From contig JAFAFL010000126.1 in NCBI GenBank assembly GCA_023423535.1, positions 1 through 9,511 on the forward strand: a stretch of DNA of 9,511 nt. The letters are read 5' to 3'. Position numbers and translations under genes: made by a program. The notes under the pieces were generated by a model, which did not search any database, was not told where the DNA came from, and was given only the letters and a program-made list of their open reading frames with translations. Of the stretch, positions 1 to 6,807 are shown in pieces. This stretch comes from Pseudomonadota bacterium (lineage in GTDB: Bacteria; Myxococcota; Myxococcia; Myxococcales; Myxococcaceae). Position 1 is the first letter of the stretch. Each line of letters starts with the position of its first letter.

Positions 1-1137
1 CCCCGCGTACCAGCCGCGGTCGAAGCCTCCGCGCGCGCGGTGGAACTCGCGCGCGGCGGGCCGGGGCTCACCCGCCACGGCCGGCGTGGGGTGCAGCGCC
101 AGCGCGAGCTCCGCCAGTGACGCGTCCGGCGTCAGCGTGGCCTCGATGCCGGTGCGCAGGTGCGAGAGCCTCGCCAGCCGCACCAGCGACGGCGCCTCGT
201 CCACGCGCAGCGAGAGCACCCTCCCGTGCAGCGCGGCGCGGATGGCATCCACCACCGAATAGTGCTCGCGCCACTCCTTGTCCGTCGCCTGCTCCAGCGT
301 GGCGTCCCGCGGCAGCGTGGCGGCGAGCGCCTCCGTCTGCAGCCAGCCCTCGCGCACCCGCAACAGCGTCTCCGGCGTGGCGCCGAGGAACGCGGTCCCA
401 TTCGGCGCGCGCACGAGGAACACCGCGCACCGCGGCTGCCTCCTTCTCAGCGCGTCCAGCACCGGGCCGGGCGTGAAGCGACGCGGCAGCGACACGTCGA
501 GCGGCCGCGCGAGCACCACCTTCGTCAGCTTCCCGCTGCCGATGACCGAGAGCGCCTCCGCCATCAGCGAGCGCCACGAAGGCGACGGCGCCGAGCCACT
601 GGACATGGGCGCGGGCGCATCCGCGAAGAGCACCTCCGCCGGCGCGGTCTGCGAGAGCCTCTTCTCCAGCGCGTCGAGCCGCTGTGTGAGCAGCGCGCGC
701 ACGTCCACGGCCGCGCTCCGGGAGGCAAAGGCGACGAGGAAGGTCCGGCCGCTGCGCGTGGCAACGCCCGCTTCCGGGAGGATCCACCGCGCGCTGCCGA
801 AGTCCGCCCAGCGCTCCTCTCCGGGCCGCGCCGGATCGAAAGCGACGCCGCCCCACCAGGGACCGGGGACGTCCGGCGCATCGCCCAGCCAGGTGAGAGA
901 CCGGGCACAGGCCTCGGCCTCGCGCAGCGCGTTGGCGGTCCGCACGCTGAAGCGCTCCGCCGCCACGCCGAAGCCGGCAAAGCTCTCGCCCTCCGACGGC
1001 AGCTCCCAATGGATGGAGAGCTCGTCCCAGCCGCTGGTGTCCGCCTGCGCGCAGGCGCCGTCCACCGGCCGGGCGAGGCCCACCCACTCTTCTGCTGCGC
1101 CGGCGTGCGCGGCTTGTGTCGTGTCGACCGGGGACAT
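1..1137 (-). CDS. menF: Isochorismate synthase MenF, C-terminus cut by window edge
   Basis: Converts chorismate to isochorismate, the entry step of the classical menaquinone pathway, in the cytoplasm. The minus strand is open from an ATG at 1137 to base 1 (379 codons, no stop), so the C-terminus lies outside the window. Chorismate-utilising enzyme motifs appear in order: KVVLAR (206-211), FLGATPETLL (250-259), TEALAAT (268-274), LHPTPAVAGEP (348-358) and FDRGWYAG (372-379). Lys206 and Glu256 are 50 residues apart, as are the general base and acid Lys147/Glu197 of EntC, so the active site looks intact. The HPTPAV.G.P and DRGWYAG blocks favour isochorismate synthase over anthranilate or aminodeoxychorismate synthase. 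A GGAG lies 9 nt before the ATG. It is divergent from aroF-menG, which fits menaquinone rather than siderophore synthesis, although EntC-like use cannot be fully excluded. PAVAGEP has Ala where PAVGG is usual. Confidence 0.93.
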   Translation of the reverse strand, partial: MSPVDTTQAAHAGAAEEWVGLARPVDGACAQADTSGWDELSIHWELPSEGESFAGFGVAAERFSVRTANALREAEACARSLTWLGDAPDVPGPWWGGVAFDPARPGEERWADFGSARWILPEAGVATRSGRTFLVAFASRSAAVDVRALLTQRLDALEKRLSQTAPAEVLFADAPAPMSSGSAPSPSWRSLMAEALSVIGSGKLTKVVLARPLDVSLPRRFTPGPVLDALRRRQPRCAVFLVRAPNGTAFLGATPETLLRVREGWLQTEALAATLPRDATLEQATDKEWREHYSVVDAIRAALHGRVLSLRVDEAPSLVRLARLSHLRTGIEATLTPDASLAELALALHPTPAVAGEPRPAAREFHRARGGFDRGWYAG

Positions 1138-1153
1138 GGACGCGATCTCCGCG

Positions 1154-1182
1154 TTGTCTTCTACGAGGCGCCGGGTTTATAT
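1154..1182 (+). promoter_or_regulatory. Sigma-70-like promoter for aroF-menG
   Basis: TTGTCT (1154-1159), a 17-bp spacer, then TTATAT (1177-1182) gives a plausible -35/-10 pair in otherwise very GC-rich DNA. It would place the transcript start near 1189, at the edge of the palindrome at 1192-1211 and about 45 nt before the aroF ATG. On the other strand a second TTGTCT (1203-1198) lies 15 bp from TATAAA (1182-1177), so the same AT-rich core could also serve menF. This is pattern matching only. Confidence 0.42.
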
Positions 1183-1191
1183 GCATCAAGG

Positions 1192-1211
1192 AGTTCAAGA
1201 CAACTTGAACT
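1192..1211. promoter_or_regulatory. Perfect 8-bp palindrome, candidate operator between menF and aroF
   Basis: AGTTCAAG, four bases (ACAA), then CTTGAACT form a perfect 8+8 inverted repeat. A further related GTGAAC half-site follows at 1215-1220. It lies at the predicted aroF transcript start and over the possible menF -35 region, where a bound dimeric regulator could affect both directions. No regulator gene is visible in the window. If aroF instead started at the in-frame ATG at 1181, this segment would be coding, but that ATG has a poor ribosome site. Confidence 0.5.
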
Positions 1212-1234
1212 TCGTGAACAGGGAGACATCCCAC

Positions 1235-2113
1235 ATGCAGCGCACGTCGCACCAGGGCCCCAGGCTGGCCCTCCAGGGAGCTCGTCCCGAACGCACGATC
1301 GTGCGGGTCGGAGAGCTCGAGTTCGGGGGGCCGGGCTTCGTCGTCATCGCCGGTCCCTGCGCCGTCGAAGGACAGGAGCAGACGGAGAGCGCCGCCGCCG
1401 CCGTCGCCGAACACGGCGCGCACCTCTTGAGGGGCGGCGCGTACAAGCCGCGCACCTCGCCCTATGCGTTCCAGGGGATGGGTGAGCCGGGCCTGCGCGT
1501 CCTCGCCGAGGCGGGCCGCAAGCACGGGATGGGCGTCGTGGCCGAGGTGATGGACGCCTCGCAGATCCCCGCCATGCTCGAGTACGTGGACGTGCTGCAG
1601 GTCGGCGCGCGGAACATGCAGAACTTCTCGCTGCTGCGCGCGCTCTCGAAGGTGCAGCGCCCGGTGCTCCTCAAGCGCGGGCTGTCGGCGACGGTGGAGG
1701 AGTGGCTGCTCGCCGCGGAGTACCTGCTCGACGGCGGCAACGGCGACGTCATCCTCTGTGAGCGCGGCATCCGCACCTTCGAGACCGCCACGCGGAACAC
1801 GCTCGATCTCGGCGCGGTGGCGGTGGTGAAGCAGCGCTCGCACCTGCCGGTGATCGTCGATCCCTCGCACGCGGCGGGAGTCCGGGAGCTCGTCATCCCG
1901 CTGACCCTGGCGGCGGCGGCGGCGGGCGCGGACGGGCTGCTCGTCGAGGTGCACCCGCGTCCGGAGCAGGCCCTGTGCGACGGCGCGCAGGCGCTCACCC
2001 CCTCTCTCTTCGGCGAGCTGATGGCCCGCCTCACCCCCGTTCTCCACGCAGTCAACCGCGGCCTGTGGAAGCCGGCACAGCGCCGGCCCACCGCCCTGGG
2101 AGCGAACTCATGA
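1235..2113 (+). CDS. aroF: 3-deoxy-7-phosphoheptulonate (DAHP) synthase, type I-beta, without N-terminal regulatory domain
   Basis: Condenses phosphoenolpyruvate with erythrose 4-phosphate, the first step of the shikimate pathway. The 292-residue product is nearly all (beta/alpha)8 barrel: AGPCAVEG (39-46), LLRGGAYKPRTSPYAFQG (64-81), GARNMQNF (124-131), LLKRG (145-149), LCERGIRTFE (174-183), IVDPSH (207-212) and VEVHP (237-241). Cys42, His212, Glu238 and Asp249 match the metal ligands recalled for the Thermotoga maritima enzyme (102, 272, 298, 309) with a constant offset of 60. The approximately 60-residue ferredoxin-like regulatory domain of that enzyme is therefore absent, which suggests no Tyr/Phe feedback through it. 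The ATG at 1235 was chosen for GGGAG 9-10 nt upstream; an in-frame ATG at 1181 would add 18 unconserved residues and no domain. The gene overlaps menG by 4 nt (ATGA), implying translational coupling. Confidence 0.93.
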   Translation: MQRTSHQGPRLALQGARPERTIVRVGELEFGGPGFVVIAGPCAVEGQEQTESAAAAVAEHGAHLLRGGAYKPRTSPYAFQGMGEPGLRVLAEAGRKHGMGVVAEVMDASQIPAMLEYVDVLQVGARNMQNFSLLRALSKVQRPVLLKRGLSATVEEWLLAAEYLLDGGNGDVILCERGIRTFETATRNTLDLGAVAVVKQRSHLPVIVDPSHAAGVRELVIPLTLAAAAAGADGLLVEVHPRPEQALCDGAQALTPSLFGELMARLTPVLHAVNRGLWKPAQRRPTALGANS

Positions 2114-2799
2114 GCGCCGAAGTCCAGCAGATGTTCTCGTCGATCGCGCGGCGATACGACGTCACCAACGAGGTCCTCTCCTTCGGCGTGCATCGCCTCT
2201 GGCGGCGCACCGCGGTCCGCTTGAGCGGCGCGGCGCCGGGGCAGCACGTGCTCGACTGCGCCACCGGCACCGGCGACCTCGCGCTCGCGTTCAAGCGGAA
2301 GGTCGGCCCGAGCGGCCGGGTGATGGGCACCGACTTCTGCGCCGAGATGCTGCAGAGCGCACCGCAGAAGGCCGCGCGCGAAGGGCTGCAGGTGGAGTTC
2401 GAGGTCGCCGACGTGCTCTCGCTCCCCTACGCGAAGGACACCTTCGACGTGTCGTCGATCTCCTTCGGCATCCGCAACGTGGACGATCCGGTGAAGTGCC
2501 TGAAGGAGCTGGCGCGGGTGACGAAGCCGGGCGGCCGCGTGGTCGTCGTCGAGTTCGGTCAGCCGGAGGGCCTGTTCGGCGCGCTGTTCCGCTTCTACAG
2601 CAAGACGATCATGCCGGCGATCGGCTCGCTCATCACCGGCAACCGCGCGGCCTACGAGTACCTCCCGCGCACCGCCGCCGCCTTCCCCGCGGGAGAGAAG
2701 TTCCTCGCGATGATGGACGAGACCGGCGCCTACCAGAGCCGCGCCGCGCACCCGCTCACGTTCGGGACCGCCTACGTGTACGTGGGCGTGGTGCGCTGA
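2110..2799 (+). CDS. menG: Demethylmenaquinone methyltransferase (UbiE/MenG family)
   Basis: SAM-dependent C-methylation of demethylmenaquinone, the last step of menaquinone synthesis. The 229-residue product has the full family pattern: MFSSIARRYD (8-17), SAM motif I LDCATGTGDLA (48-58), acidic loop GTDFCAEML (73-81), FGIRNVDD (119-126), KPGGRVVVVEF (139-149) and YEYLPRTAAAFP (182-193). Length and motifs are complete, so it should be functional. The start ATG sits inside the aroF stop (ATGA), so the two are almost certainly co-transcribed and translationally coupled. The UbiE/MenG family also includes ubiquinone enzymes; the neighbouring menF and the menaquinone-based respiration of myxobacteria favour the menaquinone role. 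It ends 16 bp from the convergent lipoprotein gene, with no room for a clear terminator hairpin between them. Confidence 0.92.
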   Translation: MSAEVQQMFSSIARRYDVTNEVLSFGVHRLWRRTAVRLSGAAPGQHVLDCATGTGDLALAFKRKVGPSGRVMGTDFCAEMLQSAPQKAAREGLQVEFEVADVLSLPYAKDTFDVSSISFGIRNVDDPVKCLKELARVTKPGGRVVVVEFGQPEGLFGALFRFYSKTIMPAIGSLITGNRAAYEYLPRTAAAFPAGEKFLAMMDETGAYQSRAAHPLTFGTAYVYVGVVR

Positions 2800-2815
2800 C
2801 GCGACTCCGCTCCCG

Positions 2816-4441
2816 CTACGGCCCGCGAGGGATGCCGCAGGCGTAGAGCACGTCGAGCAGCGCGGAGGGATCCTCGCGCCAGCGCTCGCACGCGCCGGGG
2901 CAGAGGTGGATGCCGTCTCCCATCACGTAGAACGCATCCGAGCCGCTCGCGTTCGCGCAGGCCGCCTCGTCCGCGACCTGTGGCAGCGCGAGCGTGGCGC
3001 CGCCGTTGGTGGGGATGAACTCCAGCGAGGCGCTCGCGAGGCCGCTGCCGGGCGGCGGTGCGGGCGCCTTGAACGCGCAGGACATCTGCGAGCGCTCGAT
3101 GACGCCGGCCGCCACCGTCTGAAAGACCGCGTCGAAGCTCTGGTACTCGCAGACCGGGAAGCGCAGGCCGCCGGTCCACCGGCTCAGCCGCTGGTACTCG
3201 GTGCCCGCGCTGTTCACCTTGCCGCCGTTGCCCGTGCACAGCTGCGAGACGAGCGGGTCGGTCGCGAGCCACGGCGCGTCGCTCGGCGTGTTCTCGCGGA
3301 GGCCGGCGATGGTGTGGAAGACGTAGTTCCGGTTGCTCGCGGTGCCGAAGTGGCCGCCGGGCAGCGAGAGCAGCGCGGTTTCGAACTGCTGCGCGGTCAT
3401 GCCGTTGGTGCCGCCGCCGCTGTTCGGTCCGTGGTCGGTGATCTCGATGAAGACCTTCAGTGCGTCGGCGCGGAGCCACTGAGACCAGCCGCCGGGCGCA
3501 AGTCCACAGCCGTCCGCCGCGCTGAAGGTGGAGAGGACCTGCGCCAGCGACGAGAGGCTGCCGATGTCCGCGCTGTAGTGGAAGAAGCGCGGCCCGTTCA
3601 CCGGACACGCCGCCGGCTGGGTGCAGTCGTTGCCGCTGAGGGGCGCGCCCACGCAGATCGGCCAGCCGCCCGTGCTCGCCTTCGCGCCGTGACGCGAGAG
3701 GAGGATGACGCGGTAGTCGAGCCCGCTGCCGCCGATGAGCCGCGCGAAGTGGTCGTCGATGTTGCGCTCGATCGACGCGATCTCCTCGGACATCGAGCCC
3801 GAGTTGTCCACGACGAAGACCACGTCCACCGGCCGGTACACGAGCTCGAAGGGCTGCTGCTCGCCGCTCTGCGAGAAGCGCACGACCGTCTCGTCCAGTG
3901 CGCCGTTGCAGTTGTTGTCCCGGCCGTCGCAGAGCTCGACCGACGGGTGGACCTCGCCCACGCACTCCTCGAGCCAACGCCCGAACACGCAGTGCCGGAT
4001 GCCCGAGGTGCATACGCCCACGCCTTCGTGCGCGGAGGGGCCGGTGTAGCAGGCTGTGGACGCGCTCATCCGGATCGCCGGGTCCGCGTCGTCGCAGTCG
4101 AGCCCGAGGCAGTCCTTCCCCACCCCGTAGCCGTCGCGATCCGCGTCCGCGCACTCGAGCTGGAGGTCGATGCCCTCCGGCGGAGGGATGAAGCCTTCGG
4201 GACCGTCGGTGCCGTCGTCGCCGCGGAGAAGACCCTCTGCGTTTCCGGTCAACCCTTCGGTGACCGTGGGTGGGACGTTCTCCTCCGACGGACCAGGCAT
4301 TGGATCGCCAGTGCCCTCCGCGCCAATTTCGTCACTGCACTGGCACCCCGCGATGAGGAGCGCCGCGAACGCAGGCACGAGGAACGGATGAACCAGACGC
4401 TGCCCTCCTGGCAGCCGCCGCCGACCAACACACACCGACAT
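2816..4441 (-). CDS. VWA-domain lipoprotein with MopE-type metal-binding motifs
   Basis: Predicted secreted lipoprotein of 541 residues; no enzymatic function is assignable. The N-terminus has a basic stretch, a hydrophobic core and a lipobox LIAGC with Cys33 as the lipidation site. A Pro/Gly/acid-rich linker follows. Then come two parts of the MopE pattern: DADRDGYG plus DCDDADPAI (about 99-123) and ELCDGRDNNCNGALDE (169-184), Asp/Asn/Cys-rich segments thought to bind metal. From about 204 is a von Willebrand A-like domain with the MIDAS motif DNSGSM (212-217) on a VDVVFVV strand. The rest is Cys-rich, suggesting disulfides outside the cytoplasm. GGAGG ends 6 nt before the ATG and fixes the start. 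Such lipoproteins are common and multi-copy in myxobacteria. A role in surface adhesion or metal-dependent binding is inference. It is convergent with menG and lies downstream, on the same strand, of the helicase remnant. Confidence 0.88.
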   Translation of the reverse strand: MSVCVGRRRLPGGQRLVHPFLVPAFAALLIAGCQCSDEIGAEGTGDPMPGPSEENVPPTVTEGLTGNAEGLLRGDDGTDGPEGFIPPPEGIDLQLECADADRDGYGVGKDCLGLDCDDADPAIRMSASTACYTGPSAHEGVGVCTSGIRHCVFGRWLEECVGEVHPSVELCDGRDNNCNGALDETVVRFSQSGEQQPFELVYRPVDVVFVVDNSGSMSEEIASIERNIDDHFARLIGGSGLDYRVILLSRHGAKASTGGWPICVGAPLSGNDCTQPAACPVNGPRFFHYSADIGSLSSLAQVLSTFSAADGCGLAPGGWSQWLRADALKVFIEITDHGPNSGGGTNGMTAQQFETALLSLPGGHFGTASNRNYVFHTIAGLRENTPSDAPWLATDPLVSQLCTGNGGKVNSAGTEYQRLSRWTGGLRFPVCEYQSFDAVFQTVAAGVIERSQMSCAFKAPAPPPGSGLASASLEFIPTNGGATLALPQVADEAACANASGSDAFYVMGDGIHLCPGACERWREDPSALLDVLYACGIPRGP

Positions 4442-4454
4442 GGGGGACCTCCAA

Positions 4455-4478
4455 CTTCCGCTTCCGCTTCCGCTTCGA
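4455..4478. repeat. Hexanucleotide tandem repeat upstream of the VWA lipoprotein ribosome site
   Basis: CTTCCG occurs three times in tandem, followed by a fourth copy with two changes (CTTCGA). On the coding strand of the lipoprotein gene this is a GGAAGC run ending a few bases before GGAGG and about 14 nt before the ATG. Slippage here would change leader length or spacing, not the reading frame. Confidence 0.75.
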
Positions 4479-4616
4479 ACGGGGGACGGCCGTCATTCCG
4501 GCCGCGCTGGAGAGTTGTGATCCGGCGCGCTGGGCCCCAGCTGGACGCAGGTCGCGTGAGCGCCGCGCCTACTCTTCCCGCGCCGCGCGCACCCGTCCGT
4601 TCGGGCTCGGAGAGAG
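4479..4616. other. Non-coding spacer with a GC-rich hairpin at 4602-4620
   Basis: No gene is supported here. It separates the hexanucleotide repeat and lipoprotein leader from the 21-bp array. At its array end CGGGCTC, five bases, GAGCCCG form a perfect 7-bp hairpin (4602-4620, the last bases shared with the first repeat copy). Read on the minus strand this follows the helicase remnant and the array. It could help end transcription, but it has no T-run, so Rho-independent termination is unconvincing. The lipoprotein promoter probably lies in this spacer, but I could not identify it. Confidence 0.45.
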
Positions 4617-4861
4617 CCCGTGGACGCCCGCCGAAGCCCGTTAGGCGTCCGCCGAAGTCCGTTAGACGGCCGCCGGAGCCCGTTAGACGCCCGCCGAAGC
4701 CCGTTAGATGCCCGTCGGAGCCCGTTAGGCGCCCGCCGGAGTCCGTTAGGCGTCCGCCGGAGTCCGTTAGACGTCCGCCGGAGCCCGTTAGACGTCCGCC
4801 GAAGCCCGTTAGACGTCCGCCGAAGCCCGTTAACCGTCCGCCGGAGCCCGTCAGGCGACCG
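4617..4861. repeat. 21-bp tandem repeat array, about 12 copies, anchored on the helicase stop codon
   Basis: Consensus on the plus strand is YCCGTTAGRCGYCCGCCGRAG. Copies begin at 4637 and every 21 bp through 4826, flanked by a 20-bp copy at 4617 and a decayed copy at 4847. Differences between copies are mostly transitions at a few fixed positions. The minus-strand stop of the DUF2075 remnant (TGA, 4853-4851) lies in the last copy at exactly the position where the other full copies carry TTA, that is TAA on the minus strand. Because 21 is a multiple of three, each of those copies gives another stop in the same frame. There are no unique spacers, so it is not a CRISPR array. Confidence 0.93.
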
Positions 4862-5798
4862 CGTGGGTGCGTTCGCCGCGCGCGTCGAGTGCGCCGGCCT
4901 CGACGAGAAAGGAGAAGGTCTCGTCGAGGACCCGTTCGTCCGGCACGAAGAGCACGAGTCCTTCACGCCCTCGGGTGAGGAGTACGCGGTAGGCGTTCAC
5001 GCGGAGCTGGAAGGGATCGCGGATGAGCGGGCTCGGCCGGCCGCCGGGGCGCAGCTTCCACCGGGGCGATTCGCGGCGGAGGTCGTCGCCCCAGCAGACG
5101 ATGGGGAGGTTGAGCTCGAGGCCCTGCGACTGGAACTCCGTCGCGGTCGTGGCGAGCTGGCAGCAGGAGAGCGGATGGTCCGGCTCGGCGTTGAACCAGG
5201 GGCCGATCTTCAGCTGCTTCGTCGCCTGGAAGCCGCAGTCGATCCCCCATTTGAGGAGGAACCGGTCCGCCTTCGACGACGCGAGCAGTCCGTAGCGGCG
5301 CAGTCGCTCACCGGCAAAGCGCGAGCGCGCGTAGGCCTTCGCGGCCCCGAGGTCCCGGGTGACGTAGATGGGAAAGCCCGCGCTGCGGAGCGCTCCGGCG
5401 AGCGGCGCGGCCTCCGTGGCCTCGCCCTTCATCACCGCCGCCACCCAATGGTGAAGGCTCTCGGCGGCGTGTGCCCGCAGCGTCACGTCGAGGTCGAGAC
5501 GCCGCTCCTCGTTGAAGGACCCGCCTGCCTCGCGCATGAAGAGTTCGCGCAGTGCCGGCGGCCCGGAGACGTGCCAACCGCGTCCGCGCACCGCCTCCGC
5601 CCACTGCCGCATCCCGCCCTCCTCACCGCTGTGGATCTCCTGACCCGTCCCCACCAGCGCCAGCACGAGGCACCCGCCGCGCATCCGCTCGGCGATCTCC
5701 ACGAGCATCCGGGGCTCGGAGCGCGTGAGGTCCACCTTCCGCGGGTCGAGCTTCGTTCCGTAGAAGTCCGCCACCTTCGCCGCGTCCCAGGCGCGCTG
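4851..5798 (-). pseudogene. DUF2075 (schlafen-like) DNA/RNA helicase, C-terminal half only
   Basis: Remnant of a superfamily 1-type NTPase/helicase of the DUF2075 family. The 315 visible codons start at QRAWDAAKV, the tail of the Walker B/DEAQ box in this family. Then come the motif III-like LALVGTGQEIHSGE, the LLASSKADR segment, a CCQLATTATEFQSQGLEL block and the motif VI-like NAYRVLLTRGREG near the C-terminus, all in the expected order. The Walker A loop and the acidic DE residues are absent. Immediately upstream, at about 5798, the DNA belongs to the unrelated Fn3-like gene on the opposite strand. A GTG at 5774 could formally start translation but has no ribosome site and leaves no ATP site. 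I infer a non-functional relic whose 5' half was removed by rearrangement. Its stop codon lies in the last copy of the 21-bp array. Confidence 0.82.
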
Positions 5799-6649
5799 GC
5801 TGGTTCCGGGTCTCCATCACCGAGCCCTCGAGCTGCAACGACGCCTTCGGCACCCGGGTGCCCGCGGTGGGCGGGACCTCCCTGGGCGCGGGGACGACGG
5901 CGCAGGCGTTCAGCCAGACCCTCAACGACCTGCAGCCGGGCGCGACCTACTACTACTGCGCCATCGCGCAGAACGGGGTGGGCACGTCCTTCGGCAGCGT
6001 GGTCGCCTTCCAGCCGATGGCGCGGCCGCCCACCGTGACCACCGCAGAGGCGACCGAGGTGGGCACCCGCGCGGCGACCATCCACGGCTGGGCCAACCCC
6101 AACCGCACCGAGGCCCGGGGCTGGTTCCGCTACGACACGGTGGACCCGGTGACGTGCAACGACGCGTTCGGGACCAAGGTGCCCGAGGACGGCTTCCCGC
6201 TCGGCAGCGGCGTGGGGGAGGTGGACTTCGGCGCGGCGCTCGAGGGCCTCAAGCCCGCGCGGACCTACTACTACTGCGCGCTGGCGGGGAACCTCGGCGG
6301 CGGCGGGATGGGTGAGCTTTTCACCTTCGAGACCGGCACCGAGGTCCCCACCGCGAGGACCCGGCCCGCGCAGGTGGCGGCGGACGGCAGCGTGCAGTTC
6401 CACGCGCTGGGCAACGGGCAGGGACTGCAGGCGCTCGCGTGGTTCCGCTACGACTCCCAGAACCCGATGGTGTGCAACTACACCTTCGGCACGCAGGTCC
6501 CGCTCCTCGGACAGGACCTCGGCGACGGCCACGACGAGCAGGCCTTCACCGAGACCCTGCAGGGGCTGAAGCCGGGCACGTACTACTACTGCCCCATCGT
6601 CCAGACCTCGGCCGGCACCTCGTACGGCCTGGTCGAGTCCTTCACCATC
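5798..6649 (+). repeat. Three Fn3-like protein repeats (first one partial)
   Basis: Repeat 1 covers 5798-6013 (C-terminal part only), repeat 2 6026-6331 and repeat 3 6344-6649. Each has the order GWFRY/AWFRY, a Cys-Asn before an FGT.VP strand, a L..LKPG turn, then the near-invariant TYYYC and a final G....F strand. Two Cys per repeat (CN and YYYC) are spaced alike in all three, suggesting one disulfide per domain. This is divergent domain duplication at protein level, not a recent DNA duplication. Confidence 0.85.
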
Positions 6650-6667
6650 GGCGGCGAGGAGGAGACC

Positions 6668-6775
6668 GGCTGCGGCTGCAGCGCGTCGAGCCCGGGGGGC
6701 GGGATGCTGGCGGTGATGTTCGCGTTCGTGGCGCTGGGGATGGGGGCGCGCGGGCGGAGGAGGCGAGAGGCCGCA
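6668..6775 (+). other. MYXO-CTERM sorting tail
   Basis: The last 36 codons encode GCGC, a short Gly/Ser linker, an approximately 15-residue hydrophobic helix and an Arg-rich end. In the known MYXO-CTERM family the Cys is the processed and lipid-anchored residue and the helix plus Arg cluster is removed. This tail is the strongest taxonomic marker in the window. Confidence 0.85.
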
Positions 6776-6807
6776 TAGCTGGCGCTGAGTGATCCCCTCG
6801 TTCGTTC

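Larger units (their letters stand above)
5798..6778 (+). pseudogene. Fn3-like repeat surface protein with MYXO-CTERM tail, N-terminus missing
   Basis: C-terminal 326 residues of a predicted cell-surface protein. It contains a partial and two complete approximately 100-residue Fn3-like repeats, then GCGC, a hydrophobic helix (MLAVMFAFVALGMG) and RGRRRR, the layout of the MYXO-CTERM sorting signal used to place myxobacterial proteins at the surface. Frame and composition are uninterrupted to the stop at 6776-6778. The 5' end is abnormal: coding similarity begins at GWFR (5798), in the middle of a repeat, with no signal peptide, no ATG and no ribosome site, and directly abuts the helicase remnant on the other strand. 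A GTG at 5858 could be mispredicted as a start but falls inside repeat 1. I infer truncation by the same event that cut the helicase. The ligand or role of the intact protein is unknown. Confidence 0.82.

Noticed and set aside
1181..1234. Earlier aroF start at the ATG at 1181
   Set aside because: The ribosome site is poorly spaced, the extra 18 residues are not part of the DAHP synthase fold, and it would make the palindrome and the -10 region partly coding.
68..2047. 659-codon open frame on the minus strand
   Set aside because: It is an Arg/Ala/Gly-rich shadow overlapping menF in another frame and running antisense to aroF, both of which have clear family motifs.
4602..4620. Rho-independent terminator
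   Set aside because: The hairpin is perfect but has no T-run on either side, so only a possible structural role is recorded.
4617..4861. CRISPR array
   Set aside because: Units are 21 bp directly joined with no unique spacers, and no cas genes are in the window.
2906..4978. 690-codon plus-strand frame with a RPPEPV/RPPKPV repeat near its end
   Set aside because: Antisense to the VWA lipoprotein and Arg-rich throughout. The repeat simply reflects the 21-bp DNA array, which stays open in several frames because 21 is divisible by three.
5774..5774. GTG start giving a short functional helicase-family protein
   Set aside because: No ribosome site, and family similarity continues upstream to QRAW at 5798, so the true gene began further upstream; no ATP-binding loop remains.
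4620..6038. 472-codon plus-strand frame starting with RRSPLD repeats
   Set aside because: Another reading of the same array continuing antisense through the helicase remnant; no domain or ribosome site.
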